64,000 nt of DNA from Trichoderma breve (lineage: Eukaryota; Ascomycota; Sordariomycetes; Hypocreales; Hypocreaceae). The notes under the pieces are model-generated. The model was not told the DNA's origin, did no database searches, and was given only the letters and a program-made list of their open reading frames with translations. The position numbers and the translations under genes were made by a program. This document shows positions 14,120 to 25,395 of the stretch, in pieces. Position 1 is the first letter of the stretch, and every line of letters begins with the position of its first letter. The stretch is from the NCBI RefSeq assembly GCF_028502605.1, contig NW_026611594.1:1443501-1507500 (forward strand), given 5' to 3'.

Positions 14120-15690
14120 CTATCTCCCAGTTATCGTCTTTGCCCAATTAATTATCCTTTCTGCATTCCATCGATCATGCAACTGCTCTTTATGATCCTC
14201 AAACTCATATAACGCATTTATAATAAATTCTCTTTCTTGTCCGTTACAGGCTTCGAACGCCAACACAAGTGGTACCACTATTCCAGCACCTTCGAGGGGC
14301 TTGAATTCACGGAAATATCTGATGCATTTTGCTATTCGATGGCTTAACCCGGTTATTTCCAATTCAGCCACGGGGTCCCAAATGGCAGTAATTGACATAG
14401 CCTGGTTAGCAATGCGGCAAATACCGATTCGTACCGTAGCGTACAACACAAAACTTAGTGCGTCTTCTGGGTTTGGGAATTGGTAATACGTGAGAAACGG
14501 GGATAACGGATCAACCTGTTCAACTGGGACCCCGCGATCCCGCATCTCTGTAACTTGCAGATGATCAAGTATTCGTACACTGTTCATCTCCAATGTTGTT
14601 TCATTGCTAATATCCTCTGCAAGCGCAAGCGCGTTTCGTGAGTTTTTAGTCTGCTGGGCTGTCCTCAGCTTGGAGACTAATCCACACCAGCGACAGAGCC
14701 TGGCTGACAGACGAAAGATCTCTGTTGCACTTTTACTTTCAATCATGTGACAGTCTAATGCTTTACTCATAACGGTTTGCCACTCGGACATGTGATACAC
14801 ATTTGGCCGACCATAGAGAAGAGAGTGCATGTTCTGCCATCGTTTAAATAAGATAAGGTTAACACAAAATAATCTCATTGACATACCAGTAAGCGGAAGT
14901 TATCGAACATCAAAGAAACATCCAGGTCATCGTCTAGATCTGGCGGCCCTCGGGCAGCCATGATCGCGTTTATTCCTTCTAGGTGTTTGTTATGGCTTAT
15001 TTCTGCTTCTGGTTCGTATGTAGTCTGCAAGAGTGAAGCGTTAACCTCAATGATAGCACCAACCATATTTACACTTACCACAACTCTGTGAATTATCGAT
15101 ATAGCTGCTAGGACCGGCGTAGTAATTCCATTGCTGGGACTTTGTAATGCTTGGGCAAGCGACCCTAATGATTGACTATATGCTCTTCGATCGAACAACT
15201 CCTGTGGAAATATGCCACGTTGATGATTTGTATAACACGACACCATAAACCTCACCGCATTGCATAACACCTGATTGACAATCATATATCGCGGTAGAAG
15301 GGTGAATGACCTCTTGGACAGTAAAGCATCAAGATTTATATCTTTGCTAGCATTAATAACGGCAATCAACTGGGCTATAGAGCCATCTGCCTCGTTCCCA
15401 AGTGATGGACAGATGGCAGACTTTCGTTGATGGACTGGGTCTGGCATGACACAACTTTCCTCGGAGATGAATGTCTTTACTGAGTTCGGCGCTCTAATAT
15501 AAACAAAGCGATTGGTTGGTTGACCGGAGCATTCAAAACCTTTGCGCTTGCAATAACCACACACAGGCCAGATTTCGTCACACTAAAATATTAGAAGCAT
15601 TTCAGGAGAATTAAGGTAATGCAATATCTCGCATACCTTAATTTTACGCCTTGCGCAAGACTGACATCTGTTACTCAAGGTAACACCCAT
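14120..15690 (-). CDS. Zn2Cys6 transcription factor A (paralogue of the gene at 18,085)
   Basis: Four exons on the minus strand: 15,637-15,690, 15,079-15,582, 14,887-15,024 and 14,120-14,833, giving 469 residues. Introns are 54, 54 and 53 nt with GTATGC/GTAAGT/GTATGT donors. Exon 1 plus the start of exon 2 encode a perfect binuclear zinc cluster: C-x2-C-x6-C-x6-C-x2-C-x6-C beginning at RCQSCARRKIK. The rest resembles a Fungal_trans_2-type regulatory domain, with SLLPRYM-like, NHQRG and IHRVV segments shared with the paralogue. The 54 nt intron 2 is in frame and stop-free, so retention would add 18 residues. It is a predicted nuclear, sequence-specific regulator, and its target cannot be read from sequence. 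It is transcribed away from the GPI-protein gene. Confidence 0.88.
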
Positions 15691-16240
15691 GTTTGAAGAC
15701 TAATGCGTGCCCTGGTGTAATGCTGGGACAAGGTGGAAGAAGAATATTTAGCTTAAACACAATTTCTGGGACATTCATAACATTGACAGCTAAAATGGTG
15801 GGTATGATTGAAAAAGAGAAAGTTTAAGGGGCATGTTCGAGAATGTTGTACCTCCTGTATTTTTATTGTGCCTTCGATTATGCCTTGTGGCCTCCACATT
15901 ATTAGGATTATGGGTATTCTGTCAACAAGTGGGTCGACTTCAGATGTGAGATCAGCCTTCTCGATACCCTTGAAACAAACTTGGCTTATGTGTGCGCTGG
16001 TGTGTACGAAAGAGGAATAATACTGCGCCACCCTTGTAAATCTAATAATGTTTGACTCTTCGTTAGGCGACGACTTCAGGAACAAAGGTTGAGTTTGAAA
16101 TTGAGGTATAAATAAAGCGATTCTCCGCCTCAATTAAAAATGACAACTTCAAAACGGACAATTGCTTCTACAAAAAGCCGATTATTCTCAGCATTTCAGA
16201 GCTACATAAGACCACTGGTTTACTTTCATTATATTCAAAT
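15691..16240. other. Intergenic between divergent regulator A and the GPI-protein gene
   Basis: About 550 bp that should contain the promoters of both divergent genes. A 126-codon frame on the minus strand (15,753-16,133) lacks any recognisable feature and overlaps this promoter space. I do not support it as a gene. Confidence 0.4.
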
Positions 16241-16888
16241 ATGCTTTGGCTCTTTTATACAACTAGCATTCTCGCTGTATTCTGTACGCCAGCTGCGGCC
16301 TCAGTTGAAAGCAGGGTAGGCAATATCAGCACTGATGTCGCCCTTAGTAGTGACAAACTGACTTATTGGGAATAGGACTTCGCCTGTGGCAATGGAATGG
16401 GCCAAATCCAGGGTCTGAAAACCAACGTCTGCTGCCCCGGCGTGATGAAAACCGCACCTGGAAAGACGTACTGTTGCATCGGTGGCACTAATGACGACTG
16501 CGGCCAAGTCACCTGCTTCACAGATCTCAGCTCGTGCCAACACACTGTCGATGTCGACTCTCCAGATTATAATGATCAAATCCAAAAGTTGACTGGGAAG
16601 AAACCGTCTAACCCCAGTGGAGGCTCCAGTTCTGGATCCGGAAGTTCGTCCTCATCTGGTGAGTCAGGCTCCAGTTCTGCCACCATGCCTTTCGCCCGTT
16701 CTGCTTCAGGCTCATCCATTAGCCCTACGTTGCCTCCAATAATCGCCGCTTCTGCTACATCAGAATCCATCGCTTCATCAACACTAGCACCCACCGCTAA
16801 TCATCAAAATACAGCTGTCGAAGTAAAAGCTGCTCTGGCAGCGGTTATTGGCGTGGTAGTGGCACAACCATTTTGGTATGCTCTCTAG
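16241..16888 (+). CDS. Cysteine-rich GPI-anchored secreted protein
   Basis: Two exons, 16,241-16,315 and 16,376-16,888, with a 60 nt GTAGGC...TAG intron containing a CTGAC branch site; without it a TAG at 16,373-16,375 breaks the frame. The product is 195 residues. It has an N-terminal signal peptide (cut after about residue 20, PAAA/SVE) and a compact domain with eight cysteines in the pattern C..CC..CC..C..C..C. A long Ser/Gly/Thr-rich linker follows, then a C-terminal hydrophobic tail (AALAAVIGVVVAQ) typical of a GPI-attachment signal. The expected location is the plasma membrane or cell wall. No catalytic motif is visible. It sits between two paralogous regulators, which may control it. 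It could equally be an effector-like surface protein. Confidence 0.8.
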
Positions 16889-18084
16889 GGTCTGTCTAAG
16901 ATTGAGAGCAACTAGCGTCTGTAATTTCCATTTACACTTCTTGTCATGCAGGGCATTGTCATGGGCCTATGCGTGTTCAATTTATCATATATATGTGTTT
17001 ATTTATTTTTGAATAGCTCAGATGAAGAATTGCAATTACCGACCGTTTGCCATGGTTGCAGTGCGGTTATATTATATAGGCTCTCCAACCATTTATGTAG
17101 TGGAAGCATTAAATATACTGTACAGTGTACTATAAGTCTGATGCTATCCTCATCCCACCACAGTCCCTCAGCAACCTTGCCACTTGGCATAGTCTCTGAA
17201 TAAGTGACCCTTTAGTACAAATGCAGTTCAGTGTTTACTCTGATAGAGAATCTTCAGATTTGTTCTTCCCCAGATATTTAGAAATCTTGAGTGGACGTGG
17301 GGCAGAGCCCATGGGGTCTTCGTGGGGGTCACGGGAATGAAGGATTGTATCCACGTTCCTGCCACTAATATAAATTAGGAAAGAGGTGCGCAGGTAACAC
17401 ACGTAAAAGGGAGAAAACAGGCATATCTTTATTGAACTCCCCAGTATTTTAAGTATTACATCAAAGTGACGAGCTTTAGTAGCAACAAGTGATTACATTC
17501 TGAGTGGCAAGAAAAGGTTATGGATGGGTAATTGACTAGACTGGAGGGGCTTGTGTTCCCGCTCAATTGAGGTTTACTGAGTATACTGTGTTCCCTCGCA
17601 GGCACAGCCTCAGCTTATATTTTATTGAAGAGATGTTATTGGATCAAGAACATCTTTATGAAGAAATTCCACTGGCCAGTTTTGCCAGGAAGACAGCCCA
17701 GTGCTTTTGAAAAGTCGCTGCCTAGTTATAGTTATTAGGGCTCTGTAATGACTAATCGCTAGTATACAAGTGACAGCTCGCTATAATATTACATCGGCCA
17801 GTTTCTACCCATGTTGTTTTTTTTATTTTGAATTGTCTTATTTTCCATTTTTTTTTTGTTTGGCTTATTTATTTTCCTTCTGTTCTCCATCCATTTCTTC
17901 CAGTTTTTTCCTTACTTGACTACCTTATTTCCGAAACTTCGATGATAGTAGTCAGTCGTTCCGTCCACTTTATCAGCAAATCGAGACTTTGGATATTTGT
18001 TCTTGTATAACAAAAAGGCTTGTCTGTGTCGAGTATACTTGCCAATATTTAGAGTGAAACGAGGTTGCTTGTGGAGACAAAGCA
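16889..18084. other. Intergenic, includes promoter of regulator B
   Basis: About 1.2 kb without a supported gene. The last 270 bp (17,815-18,000) are strongly pyrimidine-rich with long T runs on the + strand, as is common upstream of fungal start codons. Short frames on both strands near 17,000-17,200 are mutual shadows with no motif. Confidence 0.4.
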
Positions 18085-19871
18085 ATGGGATTTCCTCTCA
18101 GCAATCGATGTCAATATTGTGCAAGGCGGAAGATCAAGGTAAGATCAATATTTTACTTGCTTTGGCTATTTTCTGTGATACGCTGACTGTCGCAAACGCT
18201 TCTACAGTGTGATGAGAAATGGCCGACATGTAGCAATTGCAAATCCAGAGATCGCATATGCTCTGGTCCGCCGGATGACCGCTTTGTACACATCCAGTTC
18301 CAAGAGCCGACTCAAGCTTGTTACAACCTCTGCGGGCAGAAGGCGACAGATGATTCAAGGCAACTGTCTAGGCCATCAACGAGATCTCTATCGCCTTTTC
18401 AACACAAGATCAAGGGATCCCGCTACTCCAATTCATTCATCAATGTATATTCCCGCTCGAATAATGGAACGAAGGCCACACTTTGGAAAAGGCGAGATCC
18501 GAAATTAAGCATAAGCCCTTTGCTCCAGAATTGCGCTGATAACGCTGTTTGGAAGCTAATAACTGTCGCTCTGAATATGGAAGACGTAAACCTATATGCT
18601 TCATTATCGAAGAAATCGTACTCTCTACTGCCTCGTTACATGCGAAGTAGCACTGCGTTATGCGACGCAGTAACATTGATGATAGAAACCTATTCAAATC
18701 ACCAACGTGGCCTCCCCGCACAGAAGCTTATTGACAGAAAGGCTTACGGGCAGGCCTTGAGATCTCTCAACCAAGGACTCCAAAGCTCCCAAAAGCAGCA
18801 AAATTCGGCACTACTAGCAGCTGTGTCTATAATCCATAGGGTGGTGGTAAGTTTTCTAGCGTTTTACCTCTTAGAGCTGTCGAGCACTAAGTCATCTTTT
18901 AATTAGGCCGCATATGAAGCTGAGCCGGAGCACAATCCAAGCGTGCATTTGGGAGGAATATATGCGATTATGACAGCATGTGGGCCACCTCAGCTTGATG
19001 ATGAGCTAGGCCTCTCTCTTGCATTAGACAATATTGGTACTCTGGTAAGGCAAAGATCTTGCTGTGTTTAAGTCAACTTTCATTACTCACATATTGCCAG
19101 TATATGGACTCTCTAGTAAGCAGTAAGCCCAATCTATATAATAGGCCTGAATGGCAGCGTGCTGTTCAAACTGCGTTAAGCTCTGGTATAATCGAAAATG
19201 AGACCAAAGCCGATATTTACCGCCTTGCACTAAGGACCAGCAATTGGCCATCATTGTTCAGGCGACTAGATGACATGCAGCACATTGACGATTGCGAATC
19301 ATCTGGCAATGCATTCATTGTGGCAAAGACAGCAACTGAAGAGATGAATCTTATCCAGCGGCTTGGTGAATTATGCTTTGCGTCTATGCGCAACCACGGC
19401 AAGGTTACTGAGCACCCTGATCGTGCATCGCCATTTCTCGTCTGCTATACATTTGCGGAGCCCTTAATGGCAATGCTATTTATATTATATGCAATGGCGC
19501 GAATTGCCATAGGTTACGCTGTCAAGCATGTTTTGGCACTCAATGGAACCCATCGTCCTGACATTGCCACAGAAATTTCGGAGATGAGCTTCAGAATAGG
19601 CAGATGCATTAAGTACGCACGCCAATTTAAGCCACTGTTTGGCTGTCGAGGATTTATATTGGCCCTGGTGCTGTCATTTGAGTCTTGTAGTGAGCAAGGG
19701 CGAGAGTGTGTTATAGATGCATTAAATGACCTTGAGCACTATAGAAACCCATCGTCAAAACTTTGGTGTAAGCAAAGTATAATGTCATTGGCAAAATATA
19801 TGACAGGAAGGGCTGTTATAACCAGAAGTGTACGTATTAAACCGAAAGACAACAAAGGGAAAGCAAAATAG
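18085..19871 (+). CDS. Zn2Cys6 transcription factor B (paralogue of the gene at 14,120)
   Basis: Four exons: 18,085-18,138, 18,208-18,846, 18,907-19,044 and 19,101-19,871, giving 533 residues; introns are 69, 60 and 56 nt and phases agree. Exon 1 (18 codons) matches exon 1 of regulator A at 15 of 18 residues, and exon 3 has the same 138 nt length. The zinc cluster is C-x2-C-x6-C-x6-C-x2-C-x6-C across the first intron. The regulatory region keeps SLLPRYM, NHQRG, AYGQALRSLNQGLQS and IHRVV. The protein is about 64 residues longer than A, mostly through a spacer after the zinc cluster and a longer C-terminus with a Lys-rich tail. It is a predicted nuclear regulator, oriented away from the GPI-protein gene and towards the tailoring genes. 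Confidence 0.9.
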
Positions 19872-19938
19872 CTATATATCGATTATGTACATTCATAATA
19901 GAAGGAGGTGAACATACGTTAACAAACTGGATTCATTA

Positions 19939-21782
19939 TTATTTATACATCGCACTATGACTTCTGGCAGCTCCAGAAGAAGCTTGAAAAATCTCTTTGC
20001 CTCGGTCATCGTGGATAACATCAATCCACATAATATCTTTTAGCCGAGTGCGAACTGACGTCCAACTAGAACCTATAGTTAAATTCGCAATTATCGAGTA
20101 GAGTAATTGATTGGTCGCATCATGGAAAATGAAAGCTCCCACAAAGAGCATCCAAAGTTTGAAGTTAACTGCTTCTGTCGTCGAATCGTCCATCTCTTGA
20201 ATGATTGAGTGATATTGGCTTTCCAAAAACTCATACCGAGAGCTACTTCCAGGGATATATAAAAAGATAGAAGCCTGGTAAGCAAGGAGACTAATACGGA
20301 CGGTTTCATCCAAGAGTTGCGTATCAAGGCGGTATCGGAGGAATAAGAGGCGGTATTGAATAGAAATCATGGCCTCTTGGAAAAGCTCTTGCTTGAGCTT
20401 GTTTTGTGAGCTGACGAACGTATTAACTAGCAGAGAAAATCTCTGCATGTCAATGAAAACAGTGAAAAGCTTATGGCTAATATTACCACGTAGCATATGC
20501 GCGATCGTTGAGGATATATTTGGTTGTGAATATGTTTCCTCGGGAATAACTTTGACGAAACATGAGTCCCACGATAAGTCGCCGTTGAAGAAAGTAGAGC
20601 GACAGCCAGTTTTGAGGGACCACCCTAAGTCAATGCTGGCAAATATAGTTAGTGAAAACTCATCAATGTGTGCATTCGCGACCCACCGGCAGATCTTCAT
20701 TTGTACGTGCCCGTTACTTCTAATCGCGCCCAAACCGCCCCTCGCACGTATCATCTGGTTTAACCCTTTAATATGCGTCTTGCAAGCATTAGTGTCGCCC
20801 ATTGCATCAGCTATCATGGCGAGGCTTATAACCACTGCCACAGTGCTGTCGTGGAGTTGCATATGACAATCTTGCAGTTGCTTGTTCAAGAGACTAATAG
20901 TATTCCCCAAGTAACAGCGTGTCTCTGAGGAGAACTCGATGGCAGTGCTGGATGAGCTCAAACCCTTGGTAGGCTTGAAAGACAGGATATCTTGGAAAGC
21001 GCTGACACTAAAGAGAATTGACTGTAGATAAGATTCCGCTTCGAACAGCCAGCGGAAAAATCGCCAATTGAAGTTGTCGGACTCGACACACCAGTTGGCT
21101 GGATACATTATTTCTTTGACAGTCGTAAAATCTATGAAGCAAATGTTGAGCGCCGTTTTTGAGAGGTTAATGAGCAAGAATATTCAGCTTACATCCGTAA
21201 ACAAGGGCCTGCGAGGAGAAGTGTAGAGGACAGGCAAATTTGGTTAATGCCAGGACGTGAGGTGGCTTTAACGGACTGGTAATCGCTAATACAGATACGA
21301 TGGCGGCCTGGTTTCCGCAATCTTTGACACGCACTATAATTGCACTGCCATCGGCAGCAACGTGTGCCTGGTTTGTCGGTGTTGAAGTATAAACATTAAT
21401 AGTGTCTGGGCAGTGAGCATTTTTGTTTTCGGTAGTCGGAACAGTCAACATGGCCGCTGCTGTTCATGTCGCTTTTTTCGTGTGCTCACTGAAATCTGTG
21501 ACTTCTGACGACCCCTGTTTGAGCTTTTGGACACGGTGCCTTTTTTTGTTCTTTCCGCGCATGACATGGCTTCTAATAAGTTTTCGGACATTTGGATGCG
21601 GCTTTCCAACAGAATCAGAAGCAATAAACTCGAATGTCTCTGCTACGTTGAATTAGTGATATTCCGCTCTCGACAGGGGATTGGCGATGCATACTGCTGT
21701 CTCGAGATCGCAACGCTATTGGATGCCAGACCCGCCTCCCATGCGTCCCTTGGCTCTGAAGATCACCTTCCTCTTCAAACAT
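19939..21782 (-). CDS. Fungal_trans_2-type regulator without zinc cluster, probably interrupted by an in-frame TGA
   Basis: Reconstructed as three minus-strand exons: 21,695-21,782, 21,193-21,639 and 19,939-21,131 (introns 55 and 61 nt), with phases giving 575 residues. Exon 2 begins with a motif typical of this family: FEFIASD followed by VRKLIRSHVMRGKNKKR, a basic conserved stretch used in place of a Zn2Cys6 domain. The large exon carries an alpha-helical Fungal_trans_2 region (for example ISLAMIADAMGD and a RARGGL segment). A TGA at 21,464-21,466 interrupts the frame between the two parts. No intron of normal length removes it, so the gene is either broken or starts at the downstream ATG (21,451). 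The 5' exon is the least certain part. The gene ends 67 bp from the end of regulator B, tail to tail. Confidence 0.7.
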
Positions 21783-22412
21783 CTCACGTTTGAGAGGACG
21801 AGGTGCTGTTGTGATACAGGTTGAATTGAGTGGAAAAGCCGGTATTACAGGGATATTCACTCCCAAGTAGTCGTTCAGGAAGAGCAAGAAGAAGACAAGA
21901 TTGTTTGCTTGAAAAGGGAATCAATCCAGACTTCAATGCGAGCTGATCCGCATTTGGCTTCAATTCCGCGCCAAGACAAGATTGTTTTCCTATAATGGTA
22001 AAGCGCTGCAAGAAAAAAGACCCACCATCCGAGACAGCCGCGCGGATTGGATAAGACGATGTTGTAGCATTACCAGTTGTTCTGCTTTTAGAGCCTCCAA
22101 GCATCCTCGTTTAGCTCCACCATTTGTCACTCAGGCCCAATACATATATTCAAACGGGTATGGTGAAATCAAATTCCATCGACGGTTGGACTCACTGTGA
22201 CGTTTCATTATTCAACTCGGCATCAAGTCAAGCCGCGATGTCAAGATTGTTGTCCTGTTCCGTCAATGTTCAAATGTTTCGACATGGTTCCAGATTGATA
22301 TTTAACTACAACATGGCGGCTGGTAAACAAAACTTCTCCGATACCGACTACTACTCATTCTTTCCAATAAACTTGCGATTAGTATAATCTTTGCCCTTAA
22401 AGACTCTTCAAA
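21783..22412. promoter_or_regulatory. Divergent upstream region between regulator and SDR pseudogene
   Basis: About 630 bp between the two divergent starts. Open frames here are short, overlap on both strands and show no motif. I see no clear binding site. Confidence 0.35.
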
Positions 22413-23509
22413 ATGACTTCCAAGTCCTTTGACCTAGGCCGTGGCGATGGCTACCACTTCTTTCGCTCTCTGCTATCCAGGCCAATTCTTCCACCTCATG
22501 GGATATCCATTTCGGGGCAGACAGCTATCCTTACAGGCTCAAACACTGGTCTTGGATTTGCTTGCGCAAAATGGCTTTTGGAACTGAATGTTGGTCGTTT
22601 GATCATGGCCGTTAGAACCCCCTCCAAAGGCGAAGCGGCCGCGGCGGAGCTGCGCAAAAGACACAAAGGCGCCCAAATTGATGTCTGGCAACTTGGTATG
22701 CTGTCATATAAGAGTGTGCAAGATTTTGCTGCCAAATGTCGGACATTAGATAGGCTCGACATCGCCATTCTGAACGCCGGAGTGATTGAACAGTCCTTCC
22801 AGCTGGGCCCACAAGGTCACGAGAAGATGTTCCAAGTCAACTATCTATCTACTGTTTTGTTAGCTTTTCTTCTCCTCCCAACTCTCAAAGAAAGGTCGCC
22901 ACGAGGTCATCCTGGTCGCCTCACCATTGTTGGCTCATGCACAGCATATTTTACCAAACTACCCTCCCGAGGCTCTAATCCGTTCTTGTCAACTTTTGAT
23001 GATCAATCTAAATTGAACACATCGGAGCAATATCCTGCAAGTAACATACTTGCTCACTTCTGGATATGAAACTTGCTGAAAGAGTCAAGAAGGAATATGT
23101 GATTGTCAATTTGGTGGATCCTGGACTGGTGAGAGGCACCGAAATTAACAGAGGAGTCAACCCTATCATCAAAATGATTTTCGATACTGTTATGTGGGGT
23201 TTCGGTCGAACCATGCGGAACGGATCGAGCACCTACATTGATGCAGCGATATTGAGGGGTGATGAAACGCATGGCAGCTACTTGATGGATTGGAAGATAC
23301 AGCCGTAAGTATCTTATAACCTGTGAATAACCACTATCAAGATATGGGCATACGACCTTGTGGTATAAAAAGACTAATTTTGTAAAAATAGGTATGCAAC
23401 TCCAATATATGACAGCGAAGGTGAATCACTTGCGACGCGTATCTAGAATGAAACCCTAGCCGAACTAGCATTTGCTAATATCGAACGCATCCTGAGTACT
23501 ATGGCATGA
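22413..23509 (+). pseudogene. Short-chain dehydrogenase/reductase (retinol dehydrogenase-like), three lesions
   Basis: The N-terminal half is a clear classical SDR: cofactor motif TGSNTGLG (residues about 40-47) and LNAGV after strand 4. The catalytic Tyr is present in YPASN, but the invariant Lys of YxxxK is Asn. About 20 nt later a one-base loss at 23,064-23,066 shifts the frame, and the expected continuation MKLAERVKKEY resumes in another frame. An intron at 23,305-23,391 (GTAAGT...TAG) is intact. After it, a TAG at 23,444-23,446 replaces the Trp usually found in the C-terminal helix. In-frame homology (NETLAELAFANIERI) then continues to the old stop at 23,507-23,509. The neighbouring SnoaL-like and MDR genes suggest it once reduced or oxidised a carbonyl in the same pathway. 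Confidence 0.85.
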
Positions 23510-24085
23510 AGAAATGAGATTTCAATTTTCAGTTTATACCTACATAAGAGCGGAGTTGCCACACAATAATGAGGCTCAACAGCAGCAAGGTTAGCTCTTA
23601 AAGAAGTAGGTAGGCAAGTTTGTTCAAAGTTAAGATAAAACTTTATACTAAGAATAATATTACATCCAATCACCCCTAAACTACCAGTACAGCTTTACGA
23701 TTCCTCACTGTCTACCAAACCTAGTTAGCATCTATAGGTACAACTTTTACTTATTTCTTTGGTGGTGTTTTCGATGTGAATGCCCAGAATGTTCTTCTGT
23801 CACTCGTCGTGGGATGCTCATATGTTCCTTGATTATTTCTGTTTTTGCGACACTGAGTTAACTCTAAGCCAGCTTATGGTGCTAATGTTTTAATCGAATA
23901 CACCTAATATGAAGATTGCAAAGACTGGGAAACAAAGATCCTCGCAATGATACTCAGTGATGATCTTAGAGAGAAAGCAATTGAAGTTTCAGAAAAAAAT
24001 GATCTTAGTTGATAGTAAGTCTATAGTGGCTAAGGTTATCTGAAATAATTTATACTATCGCCTAGCATTGAGTAAGTCATGTCAA
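23510..24085. other. Intergenic, no gene recognised
   Basis: Between the dead SDR and the 3' end of the first SnoaL-like gene. The stretch is A/T-leaning (for example around 23,640-23,740) but shows no LTR or coding signature I can support. Confidence 0.35.
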
Positions 24086-24562
24086 TCAACTAGAAGGCTG
24101 CGTTACAGATATGTCGCCCTGGGTCCATATAACATCCAGCATCCAACGCTTGATCTTCCACAAACCATCCAATCCATCATATTTAAGATCAATTGAATAT
24201 TCTCCGCAAACTAGGAACTTAGGACTCTCTGGATCTCTGCCTTTCCCAGCTGGGCAATGTTGTGCTAAGGCGTAGGCCGTAAGTGAGGCAGCATCAGCCC
24301 CATTTTCAACCTGAACGCGAATGTTGCTAATCATGTGCGTTGTATCCAACGGCCCAAGTGAGTCGAGCATGTTTTTGCGTATGTCAGATAGGCCAATAAG
24401 TTTCATGTTTCGGTGTGGCACTTCGAGTGTCACATCTTCCGACGCAAATGCAGAATCGAAAAGTGCTGCGTCATAGCGGTCTAAGCCTTTTACTGCGCGA
24501 AAGACCGCGTCAGCAATTGCTTCGTGATCAGTCAGTATATCAGATACGTGTCTGCTAGACAT
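24086..24562 (-). CDS. SnoaL-like (NTF2-fold) protein 1
   Basis: Single exon, 158 residues. The start at 24,562 (MSSRHVSDIL) is preferred over the ATG at 24,634, which would add an unconserved hydrophobic leader. The pattern matches fungal SnoaL_4 proteins. A helical N-terminus (DHEAIADAVFRAVKGLDRYD) precedes an LxVPH segment, a TTHMISN strand and a C-terminal KIKRWMLDVIWTQGD that closes the cone-shaped fold. Members include polyketide cyclases, dehydratases and many of unknown activity, so the reaction is not assignable. It shares a divergent promoter with the MDR oxidoreductase, which supports joint regulation. Confidence 0.82.
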   Translation of the reverse strand: MSSRHVSDILTDHEAIADAVFRAVKGLDRYDAALFDSAFASEDVTLEVPHRNMKLIGLSDIRKNMLDSLGPLDTTHMISNIRVQVENGADAASLTAYALAQHCPAGKGRDPESPKFLVCGEYSIDLKYDGLDGLWKIKRWMLDVIWTQGDISVTQPSS

Positions 24563-25395
24563 TGTAAAGATATCACTAGACTTTAATGACAGTAGATCAG
24601 GTATGATGAAGGCAAAGAGTAACTCGGGGTGCAAGCTTATTCGCAGAGGAGAGGCTTGAACAATGAAGTTAAGCCGTGGATTCAGATTTTGAATGTTTCA
24701 TTAAAAGGCCGGTGGAAAAGTGAGCTTCGCTTCAGAGTTGAATTGAAACGTGGTTAAATATCACAATCTTACTACCTCAACAGCCTATTAATAGTCCTTC
24801 AGACGAAATATGGGTTCAAGCTGGACAACACCCACCCAGTTTGAGCCAGTAGTTTTCGGAAAAGTATGATTCTTAACTCCGGATTGTAGTCTTCAGTATT
24901 CTTCATCTCGACAGATAAGTTACTCGTTAGTCCTAGCTAGAATTTGCATAATCGATGAGGGGGACGAATACGTGCGGTGTCTATTCGGAGCAACTGCTCT
25001 TAAATCCGAGCTGTAGGACTTCCCTTTTCTTTCAACCTGATGAATAGGTTGTTGTCTAGGAATGGCTTATTTTCGGCCAATCGGAGTTAGTCCTAAGCTG
25101 AGTGAGAAAATAAGTAATTCTAGTTGTCAATAGAAAGAATCACATTCAGTCCATGGAGACTCCGGAGAATGGTAATATTTTGATCAATGAGTGTATGCGC
25201 CGGAATTAAGTTATAAATTCCGTGTTATGAAAGGAAACCATTTACACTTTGCTTGAACTTGATTCTGTATGATATCAGGGTACTTGAATATAAATATTTC
25301 ATGTTGCCTTCCGTTCTCCGTGAAGGAAGTGGCTGCATTAACAGTCAACTAGTTCTCATGGTAGTCTTAGACTTTCGCCAACATTCAGCAACAAC
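24563..25395. promoter_or_regulatory. Bidirectional promoter region (SnoaL-like 1 / MDR oxidoreductase)
   Basis: About 830 bp separating two divergent starts, with no reading frame of interest. Its position is what supports a shared promoter. I did not find a convincing repeated operator in it. Confidence 0.45.

Noticed and set aside
15753..16133. 126-codon minus-strand frame in the regulator A/GPI-protein gap
   Set aside because: Starts and ends inside divergent promoter space, no recognisable domain, low-complexity hydrophobic/charged mixture and a competing shadow frame on the + strand.
16301..16794. Minus-strand frames opposite the GPI-protein gene
   Set aside because: Shadows of the Ser/Gly-rich coding exon. 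The + strand has signal peptide, intron and GPI tail.
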